Shown here: positions 6,314 to 13,354 of the stretch, in pieces
Layout of the letters: every line of letters begins with the position of its first letter
Numbering within the stretch: the stretch's first letter is position 1
Origin: Gammaproteobacteria bacterium
GTDB taxonomy: Bacteria > Pseudomonadota > Gammaproteobacteria > Arenicellales > JAHEKD01
NCBI GenBank assembly: GCA_024638545.1
Contig: JAHEKD010000017.1
Coordinates: 1 to 13,354, forward strand
DNA length: 13,354 nt
Reading direction: 5' to 3'
Program-made: the position numbers and the translations under genes
The notes under the pieces: model-generated
The model's database searches: none
Seen by the model: the letters and a program-made list of their open reading frames with translations, nothing else
What the model was told of the DNA's origin: nothing

Positions 6314-6502
6314 ATGACTGCGATCTGCTCTTATGAACAGCAAAACCAAAGCAGATTTAAGCGGGTAGCGTCAACAGCAATTGTAACAGGGACAATGGTT
6401 CAGCCTGCCCTGGCCGGCGGGGGATCTCATGATGAAAAAAGTTATTATTCCCCGGCCATTTCAGAGACCGACATTAAGAAAGTAACGATTTTGGTTTATT
6501 AA
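6314..6502 (+). CDS. Small hypothetical exported protein or gene remnant
   Basis: A 62-residue ORF that I do not recognise. The N-terminal half looks like a signal peptide: a long polar n-region, basic FKR at 15-17, a moderate hydrophobic core VASTAIVTGTMV (18-29) and a cleavage-like PALA before GGG (31-37). The predicted mature part is only about 28 residues (SHDEKSYYSPAISETDIKK then VTILVY) and ends abruptly, so it could equally be the 5' stub of a lost gene. In favour of coding: GGAAG seven bases before the ATG, and it fills an otherwise empty 323-base gap (6176-6498). Against: short length, no known family, no clear plus-strand promoter. Its TAA overlaps the stop of the convergent flavodoxin-like gene. 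Confidence 0.35.
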   Translation: MTAICSYEQQNQSRFKRVASTAIVTGTMVQPALAGGGSHDEKSYYSPAISETDIKKVTILVY

Positions 6503-6960
6503 AATATGTTTGCCTCGAGTCCGGCACTCATATACAGGCCAAACTCTTCACACAGGTTAAGCCACTGTTGTTGAAATTCACCCTTCATAATCAGAGTCTC
6601 CTGCACTTGTCGCCAGCGAAGGCCGGTAATGATCTTTTCGACTGAATTTCTAGCACCCGTGCCATCCTGCCCGCCTTTAACGAACAGGGCGTAGGGCAGT
6701 CCCTGGGTTTTTTCGAGGCAGGGATAATAGATTCGCTCAAAAAAGTCCTTTATCTGGCCGCTCATGTAGCCAAAGTTCTCAGTTGTGCCAATGATTACGG
6801 CCTGGGAATCAAGCACATCATCAGCACATGCTTCAAGCGGTTCAAGGAACCTGACATTAATTGAATCAACGTCCTGATGTTTCGCACCCTTGACAACTGC
6901 ATCAACCAGTTTTTTTGTGTTTGGTGAAGGTAGATTGGATACAATTAACAGAGTTTGCAT
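6499..6960 (-). CDS. Flavodoxin-like / NAD(P)H-dependent FMN reductase-family protein
   Basis: A 153-residue cytoplasmic protein with a flavodoxin-like fold. The first strand and phosphate loop read TLLIVSNLPSPNTKKLVDAV (3-22), the second strand lies near 34-38, and VIIGTTENFGYMSGQIKDFF (55-74) is the strongest match: the GTTxNFGxMSGxxKxFxER segment binds the FMN ring in small flavoproteins of this group. PYALFVKGGQDGTGA (89-103) follows, also typical. It probably carries FMN and takes part in electron transfer or quinone/FMN reduction; substrate and partner cannot be told. The gene lies 108 bp downstream of fba, separated by a long hairpin, so it is probably independently transcribed. No SD precedes the ATG. 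Confidence 0.85.
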   Translation of the reverse strand: MQTLLIVSNLPSPNTKKLVDAVVKGAKHQDVDSINVRFLEPLEACADDVLDSQAVIIGTTENFGYMSGQIKDFFERIYYPCLEKTQGLPYALFVKGGQDGTGARNSVEKIITGLRWRQVQETLIMKGEFQQQWLNLCEEFGLYMSAGLEANIF

Positions 6961-6968
6961 GGTGGTTT

Positions 6969-6997
6969 ATTTTAATTCCGCTCAGCCTGAGCTGAAA
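6969..6997 (-). promoter_or_regulatory. Candidate promoter with palindrome upstream of the flavodoxin-like gene
   Basis: TAAAAT (6974-6969, minus strand) matches five of six -10 bases; the -35 position 17 bp upstream (TTTCAG, 6997-6992) is poor. GCTCAGGCTGAGC (6980-6992), a perfect 6-bp inverted repeat around one base, sits between them. The predicted start is only one or two bases before the ATG at 6960, and no SD is present, so a leaderless transcript is possible, or this -10 is not used. Confidence 0.3.
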
Positions 6998-7018
6998 GAG
7001 GGACTGCAGCTAATAGGG

Positions 7019-7059
7019 GACAGGCCACGCTTTTTTCAATTCAAAAAACGTGGCCTGTC
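7019..7059 (-). terminator. Long stem-loop after fba, probable 3' end of the glycolytic operon
   Basis: GACAGGCCACG (7019-7029) and CGTGGCCTGTC (7049-7059) are perfect 11-bp arms. Inside, T6 (7031-7036) pairs with A6 (7043-7048) around a six-base loop, with one bulged base at 7030, giving 17 bp of stem. It begins 10 bases after the fba stop. On the minus strand it is followed by CCCCTATTAG, not a U-tract, so it is not a textbook intrinsic terminator; it may protect the mRNA 3' end or terminate inefficiently. Confidence 0.5.
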
Positions 7060-7068
7060 GCCGCTAGA

Positions 7069-8094
7069 TCAGGCAGCTTGCTGCTCCAGGTCAGGTGTAT
7101 ACTGACCGAGCGATGCCAGACCATTCATCCGTGCACGATGGACGGCAACTTTTCTGGCTGCTTCCACGTTATCAGGATTACCGTTCCAGGCTGACATGGC
7201 GGCCTGCTGCAGGGCGCGGCCATATGAGAAGGTCACATTCCACGGCAGCTCTTTACCTAATGAGTTCATCGCGCTTAAATGCGCGGACGCTTCTTCATCT
7301 GTCTGTCCACCTGATAGAAAAGCAATACCCGGTACTTCAGCCGGCACAGTGCTTAATAAACATTCTATGGTTCTTTTGGCCACTTCTTCAACACCTGCCT
7401 TTTCCGCCGCATCAAGACCAGATGTCACCATTGAGGGTTTTAAAACAATGCCTTCAAGCGCAACACCTTGTTCACGCAACTGGTTAAAAACCAGTTTCTG
7501 TGCAGATTGTGTTGCGATAAAAGATTGCTCAATCGTGTGGTCTCCATTGATCAATACTTCAGGCTCGACAATTGGAACGATGTTAGCTTCCTGGCAAAGC
7601 GCAGCATACCTGGCCAGAGCATGTGCATTAGCCATGTTCGCAGCATCGCTTGGAGTTTTATCAGAAATAGTGTAAACCGCACGCCATTTGGCAAAACGCG
7701 CACCCAGCTCATAGTATTCGCTTAACCGATCTCGAAGACCATCCAGACCTTCGGTGACGGTTTCGCCTGGAAAGCCTGCCAGCGGCTTGGCACCTGCATC
7801 CACCTTGATGCCCGGAATTATCCCGAGATTGTGTAGATGCTCCGTGAAACTGATACCCGAAAGCATCTTTTGGCGAATGGTTTCATCAAAAAGTATTGCT
7901 GCGGCAATATAGTTTTCAATGCCTTCGCCCGTTAATAACATATCACGGTATTCCTGACGTTTTTCTTCAGTCGTCGGTATGCCAAGTTTTTCAAAACGTT
8001 TGGCGCAAGTCGGATGACTTTCATCCATCGCCAAAATACCCTTACCCGAAGCGACCATCGCCTGGGCAGTTTGTTTCAATGCTTCTATATCCAT
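7069..8094 (-). CDS. Class I fructose-bisphosphate aldolase
   Basis: A Schiff-base (class I) aldolase that cleaves fructose 1,6-bisphosphate to dihydroxyacetone phosphate and glyceraldehyde 3-phosphate, or condenses them in gluconeogenesis. From ATG 8094 it has 341 residues, the usual size. Motifs: LAMDES (21-26), GIKVD (95-99), FAKWRAV (134-140), VEPEV (176-180) and VLKPSM (217-222) with the Schiff-base Lys219, then FLSGGQ. An in-frame TTG at 8109 is rejected because ATG 8094 has GGGG nine bases upstream and gives the usual N-terminus. This is the animal-type enzyme rather than the zinc-dependent class II enzyme (FbaA/CbbA) common in proteobacteria. It is the last gene of the tkt-gap-pgk-pyk-fba run, 26 bp after pyk. 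Confidence 0.95.
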   Translation of the reverse strand: MDIEALKQTAQAMVASGKGILAMDESHPTCAKRFEKLGIPTTEEKRQEYRDMLLTGEGIENYIAAAILFDETIRQKMLSGISFTEHLHNLGIIPGIKVDAGAKPLAGFPGETVTEGLDGLRDRLSEYYELGARFAKWRAVYTISDKTPSDAANMANAHALARYAALCQEANIVPIVEPEVLINGDHTIEQSFIATQSAQKLVFNQLREQGVALEGIVLKPSMVTSGLDAAEKAGVEEVAKRTIECLLSTVPAEVPGIAFLSGGQTDEEASAHLSAMNSLGKELPWNVTFSYGRALQQAAMSAWNGNPDNVEAARKVAVHRARMNGLASLGQYTPDLEQQAA

Positions 8095-8120
8095 AATTTT
8101 AAGCCCCAATTATAATTTAG

Positions 8121-9569
8121 TTAAACCTGAATCACTTTCATTACATTTGTGCCACCGGAAACACCCGTCTGACCACCTTTTGTGATAATAATTCGGTCAT
8201 TGGACCGGATTATACCGCGCCGGACTAGCTCATCGACAACATCCTGATCGGCATTACGTTCTTCGAAGGAGTGGATATCCAGGTTGACCGGGTAAACACC
8301 GCCGAACAAGGTGACTCGCCTGTGTGTGGAGATATGGCGGGAGACCGCGTAAATGGGGATATCACCCAGGACCCGTGAAAGCCACTTCGCCGTGTCACCA
8401 GATTCTGTCAAGGCAATAATTGCGACAATATTAAAGCGGTTTGCCACAAACATACTCGCCATGGCGATAGCTTCGTCAACCCGCTCGAACGTACCTTCGA
8501 TACCAAAATGCTGAGACGTTTTTTCACTCAAGCGATGCTGCTCAGCACCCAGGCAAATACGCTTCATTGCCAGTATTACTTTATCAGGATGTTTGCCTAT
8601 TGCAGTTTCGGCAGAAAGCATGACCGCATCCGTGCCATCAATGACTGCATTGGCCACGTCAAGCACCTCGGCACGGGTAGGAATCGGACTTTCAACCATT
8701 GACTGCATCATTTGTGTCGCGACAATTGCGACCCGGTTATTCACCCTGGCCTGTTTAATAATACGTTTTTGCACACCGGGAAGCTCATGGTCGCCTATCT
8801 CAATACCCAGATCGCCTCGGGCCAGCATGACAGCGTCGCTCGCCTGTATGATATCGGTGATATTTTCGATCGCTTCCTTTCGCTCAATCTTGGCTATCAT
8901 TTTGCCGCTGCCGCCAGCGGCTTTGAAGAGTTCACGACCTACCTGAATGTCAACGCCGGTACGGACAAACGACATAGCCAGAAAATCAGCCTGCATGTCG
9001 CCGGCCGTTTTGATATCAAGGTGATCCTTTTGCGTCAAGGCAGGTGCCGAAAGCCCGCCACCCTGTAAATTAATGCCTTTATTATCAGTCAGTTCACCCG
9101 CCATTTCAACGATCGTGTGGATTTTTGAACCAACGACTTTTTCCACACGCAGCGAAATATCACCATCTCCAAGGAACAGTAAATTGCCTGATTTGACATC
9201 TCTGGGTAACTGCTTGTAGGAAATACTGACCTGTTTCTCATCGCCCTCAGCACTATCGAGCTCCGCATCAAGGATAAATGAATCATGGGAATTTAACTGG
9301 ATTTTTCCACTCTTAAACTTTCCAATGCGAATTTTTGGGCCCTGTAAATCTGCCAGAATACCGACATACTTTTTGAGGCTTATTGCGCATTTTCGAACCA
9401 TTTCAGCGCGTGCAATTTGTTTTTCGGCAGGACCGTGCGAAAAATTGATTCGTGCGACATTCATTCCCGCCTCAATCATCTTGCAAATCATTTCTTCAGA
9501 ATCCGTGGACGGCCCTAAGGTTGCGATTATCTTGGTCCGCCTGAACTGCATCTGCTGTTCACTGGTCAT
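8121..9569 (-). CDS. pyk: Pyruvate kinase
   Basis: A 482-residue pyruvate kinase that transfers phosphate from phosphoenolpyruvate to ADP. Seen in order: TKIIATLGPSTDS (12-24), RINFSHG (40-46), ILADLQGPKIRIG (71-83), the B-domain with LFLGDGD (131-137), NLQGGGLSAPALTQKD (167-182), MSFVRTG (199-205), MIAKIERKEAIENI (224-237) with catalytic Lys227 and metal ligand Glu229, VMLARGDLGIEIG (247-259), ATQMMQSM (284-291), PTRAEVLDVANAVIDGTDAVMLSAE (298-321 region), and a C-terminal allosteric domain ending GGTNVMKVIQV. Length and motifs are nearer E. coli PykA (480) than PykF (470). One small change: MMQSM where MLESM or MMESM is usual. The ATG at 9569 has AGGA nine bases and GAG five bases upstream. 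It lies 46 bp after pgk. Confidence 0.97.
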   Translation of the reverse strand: MTSEQQMQFRRTKIIATLGPSTDSEEMICKMIEAGMNVARINFSHGPAEKQIARAEMVRKCAISLKKYVGILADLQGPKIRIGKFKSGKIQLNSHDSFILDAELDSAEGDEKQVSISYKQLPRDVKSGNLLFLGDGDISLRVEKVVGSKIHTIVEMAGELTDNKGINLQGGGLSAPALTQKDHLDIKTAGDMQADFLAMSFVRTGVDIQVGRELFKAAGGSGKMIAKIERKEAIENITDIIQASDAVMLARGDLGIEIGDHELPGVQKRIIKQARVNNRVAIVATQMMQSMVESPIPTRAEVLDVANAVIDGTDAVMLSAETAIGKHPDKVILAMKRICLGAEQHRLSEKTSQHFGIEGTFERVDEAIAMASMFVANRFNIVAIIALTESGDTAKWLSRVLGDIPIYAVSRHISTHRRVTLFGGVYPVNLDIHSFEERNADQDVVDELVRRGIIRSNDRIIITKGGQTGVSGGTNVMKVIQV

Positions 9570-9615
9570 ATTTTCTCATCCTTTGGTGAGTCATTTGCTG
9601 GCGACAGGTTTTTGC

Positions 9616-10809
9616 TCATAGATTTTCGCTTGTTGATTTTTCAATGAGCATTTCCACCGCAGGCAAATCTTTTCCTTCGAGAAATTCCAGAAATGCACCT
9701 CCGCCGGTGGATATATAAGAAATATGATCTGTCAGCTCGAACTGCTCAATTGCCGCCAGTGTGTCGCCCCCGCCCGCGATGGAGAACGCATCACTATCGG
9801 CAATTGCCTGGGCCATGATTTTCGTACCCTGCGCAAATTGTGGAATCTCAAAAACACCAACCGGGCCATTCCAGACTATTGTACCTGCCTGGGACATGAT
9901 CTCAGCATACGCCATGGCCGTATCCGGGCCTATATCCAGAATCAGATCATCATCACCGACTTGATTCACCGCTTTTGTGGTTGCCCTGGCATCAGCAGAA
10001 AATTCACTGGCGACTATGACGTCTGTGGGTATGGGTATATCCGAGCCGGCGTGCCTGGCTTTTTCAATCAGTTTTTTTGCCTCTGCAATCAAATCTGCCT
10101 CAAACAGGGATTTCCCAACATTGTAACCAGCTGCAGCTATAAACGTATTGGCTATACCGCCGCCGACAATCAGCTGGTCGACTTTACTACTGAGACTATC
10201 AAGTACGGTTAATTTAGTTGAGACTTTAGCACCGCCAACAATCGCGACTACCGGCGGCTTTGGATTTTTCAGCGCTTTATCCAGCGCCTCAAGCTCAGCG
10301 ATTAATAATGGCCCTGCACAGGCCTGTGGTGCAAATTTACCGACGCCGTGCGTGGACGCCTGAGCACGGTGGGCGGTGCCGAAAGCATCCATGACATAAA
10401 TGTCGCACAGTGCAGCCATTTTTCTCGCAAGATTTTCATCATCGGCTTTTTCACCGGCATTAAAGCGGACATTTTCCAAAAGTACAACTTCGCCAGGACT
10501 AACGGCAACGCCGTCTAACCAGTTTTTAACCAGCTGAACATCCCTGCCCAGCAGTTCAGACAGTCTTTGAGCAACCGGTTTCAGTGAAAATTCCTCTGAA
10601 TACACACCCTCAACAGGACGCCCCAAATGCGACATCAGCATGACCGCCGCATTTTGCTCAAGCGCATACTTTATGGTGGGTAACGACGCAACAATTCGAC
10701 TGTCACTGCTGACCGTTCCATCACGAACAGGAACATTCAGATCCTGACGAATCAGCACACGTTTATTCGCCAGCGATAATGATTGAATTTTGGTTGGGGC
10801 CTGCGTCAT
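9616..10809 (-). CDS. pgk: Phosphoglycerate kinase
   Basis: A complete 397-residue phosphoglycerate kinase interconverting 1,3-bisphosphoglycerate + ADP and 3-phosphoglycerate + ATP. N-domain substrate residues lie in [10 protein letters not shown] (18-27), MSHLGRP (59-65), [11 protein letters not shown] (110-120) and [14 protein letters not shown] (140-153). The C-domain nucleotide site shows [12 protein letters not shown] (188-199), [10 protein letters not shown] (214-223), WNGPVGVFE (313-321), SIAGGGDT (343-350) and [14 protein letters not shown] (367-380). No domain is missing. The start has only a weak purine stretch (GAAAGAC) upstream. It follows gap by 81 bp, which contain an inverted repeat, and precedes pyk. 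Confidence 0.97.
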   Translation of the reverse strand: MTQAPTKIQSLSLANKRVLIRQDLNVPVRDGTVSSDSRIVASLPTIKYALEQNAAVMLMSHLGRPVEGVYSEEFSLKPVAQRLSELLGRDVQLVKNWLDGVAVSPGEVVLLENVRFNAGEKADDENLARKMAALCDIYVMDAFGTAHRAQASTHGVGKFAPQACAGPLLIAELEALDKALKNPKPPVVAIVGGAKVSTKLTVLDSLSSKVDQLIVGGGIANTFIAAAGYNVGKSLFEADLIAEAKKLIEKARHAGSDIPIPTDVIVASEFSADARATTKAVNQVGDDDLILDIGPDTAMAYAEIMSQAGTIVWNGPVGVFEIPQFAQGTKIMAQAIADSDAFSIAGGGDTLAAIEQFELTDHISYISTGGGAFLEFLEGKDLPAVEMLIEKSTSENL

Positions 10810-10842
10810 TTTTTGTCTTTCAAATGGTACTTACTGAGAATT

Positions 10843-10876
10843 CAGGCGGTATCAGACCGTTATCTGGTTCCGCCTG
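10843..10876 (-). other. Intercistronic two-tier hairpin between gap and pgk
   Basis: CAGGCGG (10843-10849) and CCGCCTG (10870-10876) are perfect 7-bp arms. Inside them CAGA (10853-10856) and TCTG (10863-10866) pair around six bases, with a 3x3 internal loop between the tiers. No U-tract follows on the minus strand. It lies between the gap stop and the pgk start and could serve mRNA processing, stability or partial attenuation; this role is inference. Confidence 0.45.
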
Positions 10877-10890
10877 TGTGCTGCAAGAAC

Positions 10891-11904
10891 TCAAGCCGCA
10901 TTCATTAACGCCACAGTGGTGTCCAGCATGCGATTTGAAAATCCCCACTCGTTATCATACCAGGCGCAAACCTTAACCAGGGTACCCTCAGCGACACGCG
11001 TCATTCCGGCATCATAGGTTGAAGAGTGTGCATCATGATTAAAGTCACTGGATACTAATGGTGCTTCGTTGTAGCCCAGTATGCCTTTGAGTTCACCTTC
11101 TGAAGCGGCTTTAATAATTTGATGGACCTCTTCAACGCTTGTCTGCCTGGCCGCCTGAAAGGTCAGGTCAACCAGCGATACATTAATCGTGGGCACACGT
11201 ATGGAGAAACCGTCGAGTTTCCCATTAAGATCAGGGAGAACAAGGCCGACGGCCGCTGCAGCGCCGGTTTTGGTTGGTATCATATTTTGACTGGCTGAGC
11301 GTGCCCTGCGTAGATCCGAATGATATACATCCGTGAGCACCTGGTCATTTGTGTAGGAGTGAATGGTATTCATTAAACCGCTGATCACGCCTATCTCGTC
11401 ATGCAAAGGTTTTACCAATGGAGCAAGGCAGTTCGTCGTGCAGGAAGCGTTCGAGATAACCGTATCCGATGCTTTTAAATTCTGGTGATTAACACCATAA
11501 ACGATTGTCGCGTCAACATCGCTGCCGCCTGGTGCAGAGATAATCACTTTTTTGGCACCGCCGCGAATATGCGCACTGGCTTTTTCCTTGCTGGCAAAAA
11601 AGCCGGTGCTTTCAAGGACAACATCAACGCCAAGTTCAGTCCACGGTAATTTGGCCGGATCACGCTCTGCCAGCACTCTCATTTTATCGCCATTTACTGT
11701 AAGATAATCCCCATCAACACTCACCTCGCCAGCAAATTTTCCGTGTGCGGTATCATACTGTAGCAAATGGGCATTCGTCTGGGCATCGCCCAGATCGTTG
11801 ATGGCGACCAGATCGAATTCATTGCTTCGACCAGATTCAAACAGCGCTCGGCAAACATTTCGACCTATTCGACCAAATCCATTAATTGCAATTTTAATTG
11901 CCAT
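10891..11904 (-). CDS. gap: Type I glyceraldehyde-3-phosphate dehydrogenase
   Basis: A 337-residue phosphorylating GAPDH forming 1,3-bisphosphoglycerate from glyceraldehyde 3-phosphate. The Rossmann motif is INGFGRIGR (7-15); the cofactor residue after the second strand is Asp37 in AINDLGD, which points to NAD preference. The active site is [12 protein letters not shown] (151-162) with Cys155, and His182 in IHSYTNDQ. The phosphate loop is PTKTGAAAA rather than the PSSTGAAKA of E. coli GapA. Together with [15 protein letters not shown] (43-57) this places it with the proteobacterial Gap group found beside pgk and tkt, which includes Epd-like enzymes. [12 protein letters not shown] near the C-terminus is typical. 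GGAG eight bases before the ATG is the clearest SD of the operon. Confidence 0.96.
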   Translation of the reverse strand: MAIKIAINGFGRIGRNVCRALFESGRSNEFDLVAINDLGDAQTNAHLLQYDTAHGKFAGEVSVDGDYLTVNGDKMRVLAERDPAKLPWTELGVDVVLESTGFFASKEKASAHIRGGAKKVIISAPGGSDVDATIVYGVNHQNLKASDTVISNASCTTNCLAPLVKPLHDEIGVISGLMNTIHSYTNDQVLTDVYHSDLRRARSASQNMIPTKTGAAAAVGLVLPDLNGKLDGFSIRVPTINVSLVDLTFQAARQTSVEEVHQIIKAASEGELKGILGYNEAPLVSSDFNHDAHSSTYDAGMTRVAEGTLVKVCAWYDNEWGFSNRMLDTTVALMNAA

Positions 11905-11958
11905 TACAAAATCTCCAGAAATTCAAGTTTTAAGATTAAACTGTAAAGTGGGCGGATA

Positions 11959-13354
11959 TTATAGCGATTTTTGAATCGCCTGCCTCACCGCATTTACGAC
12001 ATTTTTTGTGGTCACCCCAAGATAGTCATAGACCACCTTCCCCGGTGCAGACTCCCCAAACCCGTTAATGCCAACAACATTGGCCTTATCTGCCGTGTAC
12101 TTTATCCAAAAATCTTCGATTCCCGCTTCAACGGCTATTACGGGTAACTCATTTGGCAAAACTTCCTGTTTATACGCCTCATCCTGGGCATCAAAGACAT
12201 CTGTAGAGGGCATCGAAACGACATTGACGGCAATGCCCTCGTCTTCCAGCAACGATTTTGCCTCCATTGCAAGCCCGACCTCCGTGCCGGTGCCAATGAT
12301 GGTCGCCTGCGGACTTTCAGATTCAGCCAGCACGTAGGCACCCCTTCGAATATTTGCGATTTGTTGCGCGCTGCGTTGTTCAAATTTTGCATTTTGCCTT
12401 GAAAAAAGCAGGCTGGTTGGACCATTCTTTCGCTCAATGGCATGCTGCCAGGCAACCGCTGACTCCAGCGTATCGCTCGGCCGCCAGACCGACATATTCG
12501 GCATTAATCGCAGCGTTGCGGCCTGCTCAACTGCCTGGTGTGTCGGTCCATCTTCGCCCAGACCGATCGAATCGTGAGTAAACACGTAGATATTCTGAAT
12601 TCCCATTAATGCCGCCATGCGCAACGCATTACGGGCATATTCGGAAAAAATTAAAAACGTGCCGCCATATGGAATGAAGCCACCGTGCAGAGCCAGGCCG
12701 TTATTTATGGCGCACATACCGAACTCCCTGACACCATAGTAGATATAGTTACCACTGGCATCGCCTGCGCTAATCGGATTACACACCGACCAGTTGGTGT
12801 AGTTAGATCCGGTTAAATCTGCGGAACCGCCGATAAATTCAGGTAAATAAGGCCCAAAACCGTTGAGTGCAATCTGCGACGCCTTGCGCGTTGCGACCGT
12901 CTGGGCATCATCATTAATCTGATTGATGACGGTCATGGCGTTTCGATCCCAGTCAGCAGGCAGTTCACCGGACATGCGTCGATTGAATTCCGCTGCAAGT
13001 TGTGGATTGTCATTTTTGTAATCGTTAAATGCCGATTGCCAATCCTGCTGCGCCTGTTGACCGCGGTCCAAAGCTGACCAGCCGTTATAAATTTCATCAG
13101 AGATTTCGAATGCGGGTTGAGACCAACCAAGTTGCTGGCGCATGGCAACAATTTCTTCTTCGCCAAGCGGCGCGCCATGGGTTGATTCTTTTCCGGCCTT
13201 ATTGGGTGAGCCAAAACCGATGACCGTTTTGCAACAAATTAATGTCGGCTGACGATGATTTGCCCGGGCCTGATCGATTGCCTGCTTGATGTAGGCCGGG
13301 TCATGGCCATTCACATTACGGACCACCTGCCAGTTGTAAGCCTCGAAGCGTTTT
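11959..13354 (-). CDS. tkt: Transketolase, C-terminal two thirds (runs off right edge)
   Basis: A thiamine-diphosphate transketolase moving two-carbon units between ketose and aldose phosphates in the non-oxidative pentose phosphate or Calvin pathway. About 465 codons are present; the frame is open to the window end, entering as RFEAYNWQVVRNVNGHD, so the roughly 200 N-terminal residues are outside. Visible blocks: CKTVIGFGSPNKAG and STHGAPLG of the first domain; FIGGSADLTGSN, YYGVREFGMCAINNGLALHGG (its catalytic Glu codon at 12724-12726), the THDSIGLGEDGPTHQAVEQ block, and the C-terminal domain ATIIGTGTEV to GVTTKNVV. It is the first visible gene of the run, 54 bp upstream of gap. The sequence resembles TktA rather than 1-deoxyxylulose-phosphate synthase. 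Confidence 0.96.
   Translation of the reverse strand, partial: KRFEAYNWQVVRNVNGHDPAYIKQAIDQARANHRQPTLICCKTVIGFGSPNKAGKESTHGAPLGEEEIVAMRQQLGWSQPAFEISDEIYNGWSALDRGQQAQQDWQSAFNDYKNDNPQLAAEFNRRMSGELPADWDRNAMTVINQINDDAQTVATRKASQIALNGFGPYLPEFIGGSADLTGSNYTNWSVCNPISAGDASGNYIYYGVREFGMCAINNGLALHGGFIPYGGTFLIFSEYARNALRMAALMGIQNIYVFTHDSIGLGEDGPTHQAVEQAATLRLMPNMSVWRPSDTLESAVAWQHAIERKNGPTSLLFSRQNAKFEQRSAQQIANIRRGAYVLAESESPQATIIGTGTEVGLAMEAKSLLEDEGIAVNVVSMPSTDVFDAQDEAYKQEVLPNELPVIAVEAGIEDFWIKYTADKANVVGINGFGESAPGKVVYDYLGVTTKNVVNAVRQAIQKSL

Noticed and set aside
7196..7675. Open frame of 159 codons on the plus strand opposite fba, and a similar 162-codon one opposite pgk (9724-10212)
   Set aside because: They are antisense shadows of strongly conserved enzymes, show no family motifs and no convincing SD.
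1..13354. Search for CRISPR repeats, insertion sequences, tRNA or rRNA genes and prophage genes
   Set aside because: None seen by eye: no spaced direct repeats, no transposase or integrase motifs, no cloverleaf with CCA end.

Overview
The window reads as a chromosomal segment of a gammaproteobacterium. Protein motifs, Shine-Dalgarno (SD)-type start sites and the gene set (gluQRS, the pxpABC cluster, a tkt-gap-pgk-pyk-fba run) all fit that, and base composition looks close to 50% GC by eye. This is inferred from protein resemblance; no rRNA, tRNA or marker gene in the window fixes the genus. I see no mobile element, CRISPR array, prophage or transposase, and no dramatic undescribed system. The oddities are small: broken or rearranged genes, one catalytically atypical enzyme, and several structured intergenic regions.

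Left region (1-3106, all minus strand, transcribed right to left): a short-chain dehydrogenase/reductase (SDR) homologue whose YxxxK motif is replaced by SNGAR; a half-length EamA-type transporter that looks like an in-frame internal deletion product; gluQRS (tRNA-Asp Q34 glutamylation), whose start overlaps the transporter stop; a probably frameshifted, truncated exported protein with an alpha/beta-hydrolase-like HGG motif; and the N-terminal part of a second EamA transporter running off the left edge.

Middle plus-strand operon (3230-5605): pxpA-pxpB-pxpC, the three-subunit ATP-dependent 5-oxoprolinase that opens 5-oxoproline to glutamate. pxpB and pxpC overlap by ATGA. The operon diverges from the SDR gene across 123 bp holding two inverted repeats and candidate promoters.

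Stress and redox patch (5666-6960): a UspA-family protein with a good sigma-70-type promoter, a doubtful 62-aa exported ORF whose SD lies in a hairpin, and a small flavodoxin-like protein.

Right region (7069-13354, minus strand): a central-carbon operon, transcribed tkt (partial) - gap - pgk - pyk - fba. It carries transketolase, the triose and pyruvate end of glycolysis, and class I fructose-bisphosphate aldolase. Together these convert fructose 1,6-bisphosphate to pyruvate (triose-phosphate isomerase and enolase/mutase are not here), and in reverse serve gluconeogenesis or pentose rearrangement. An intercistronic hairpin separates gap from pgk, and a long 17-bp-stem hairpin follows fba.
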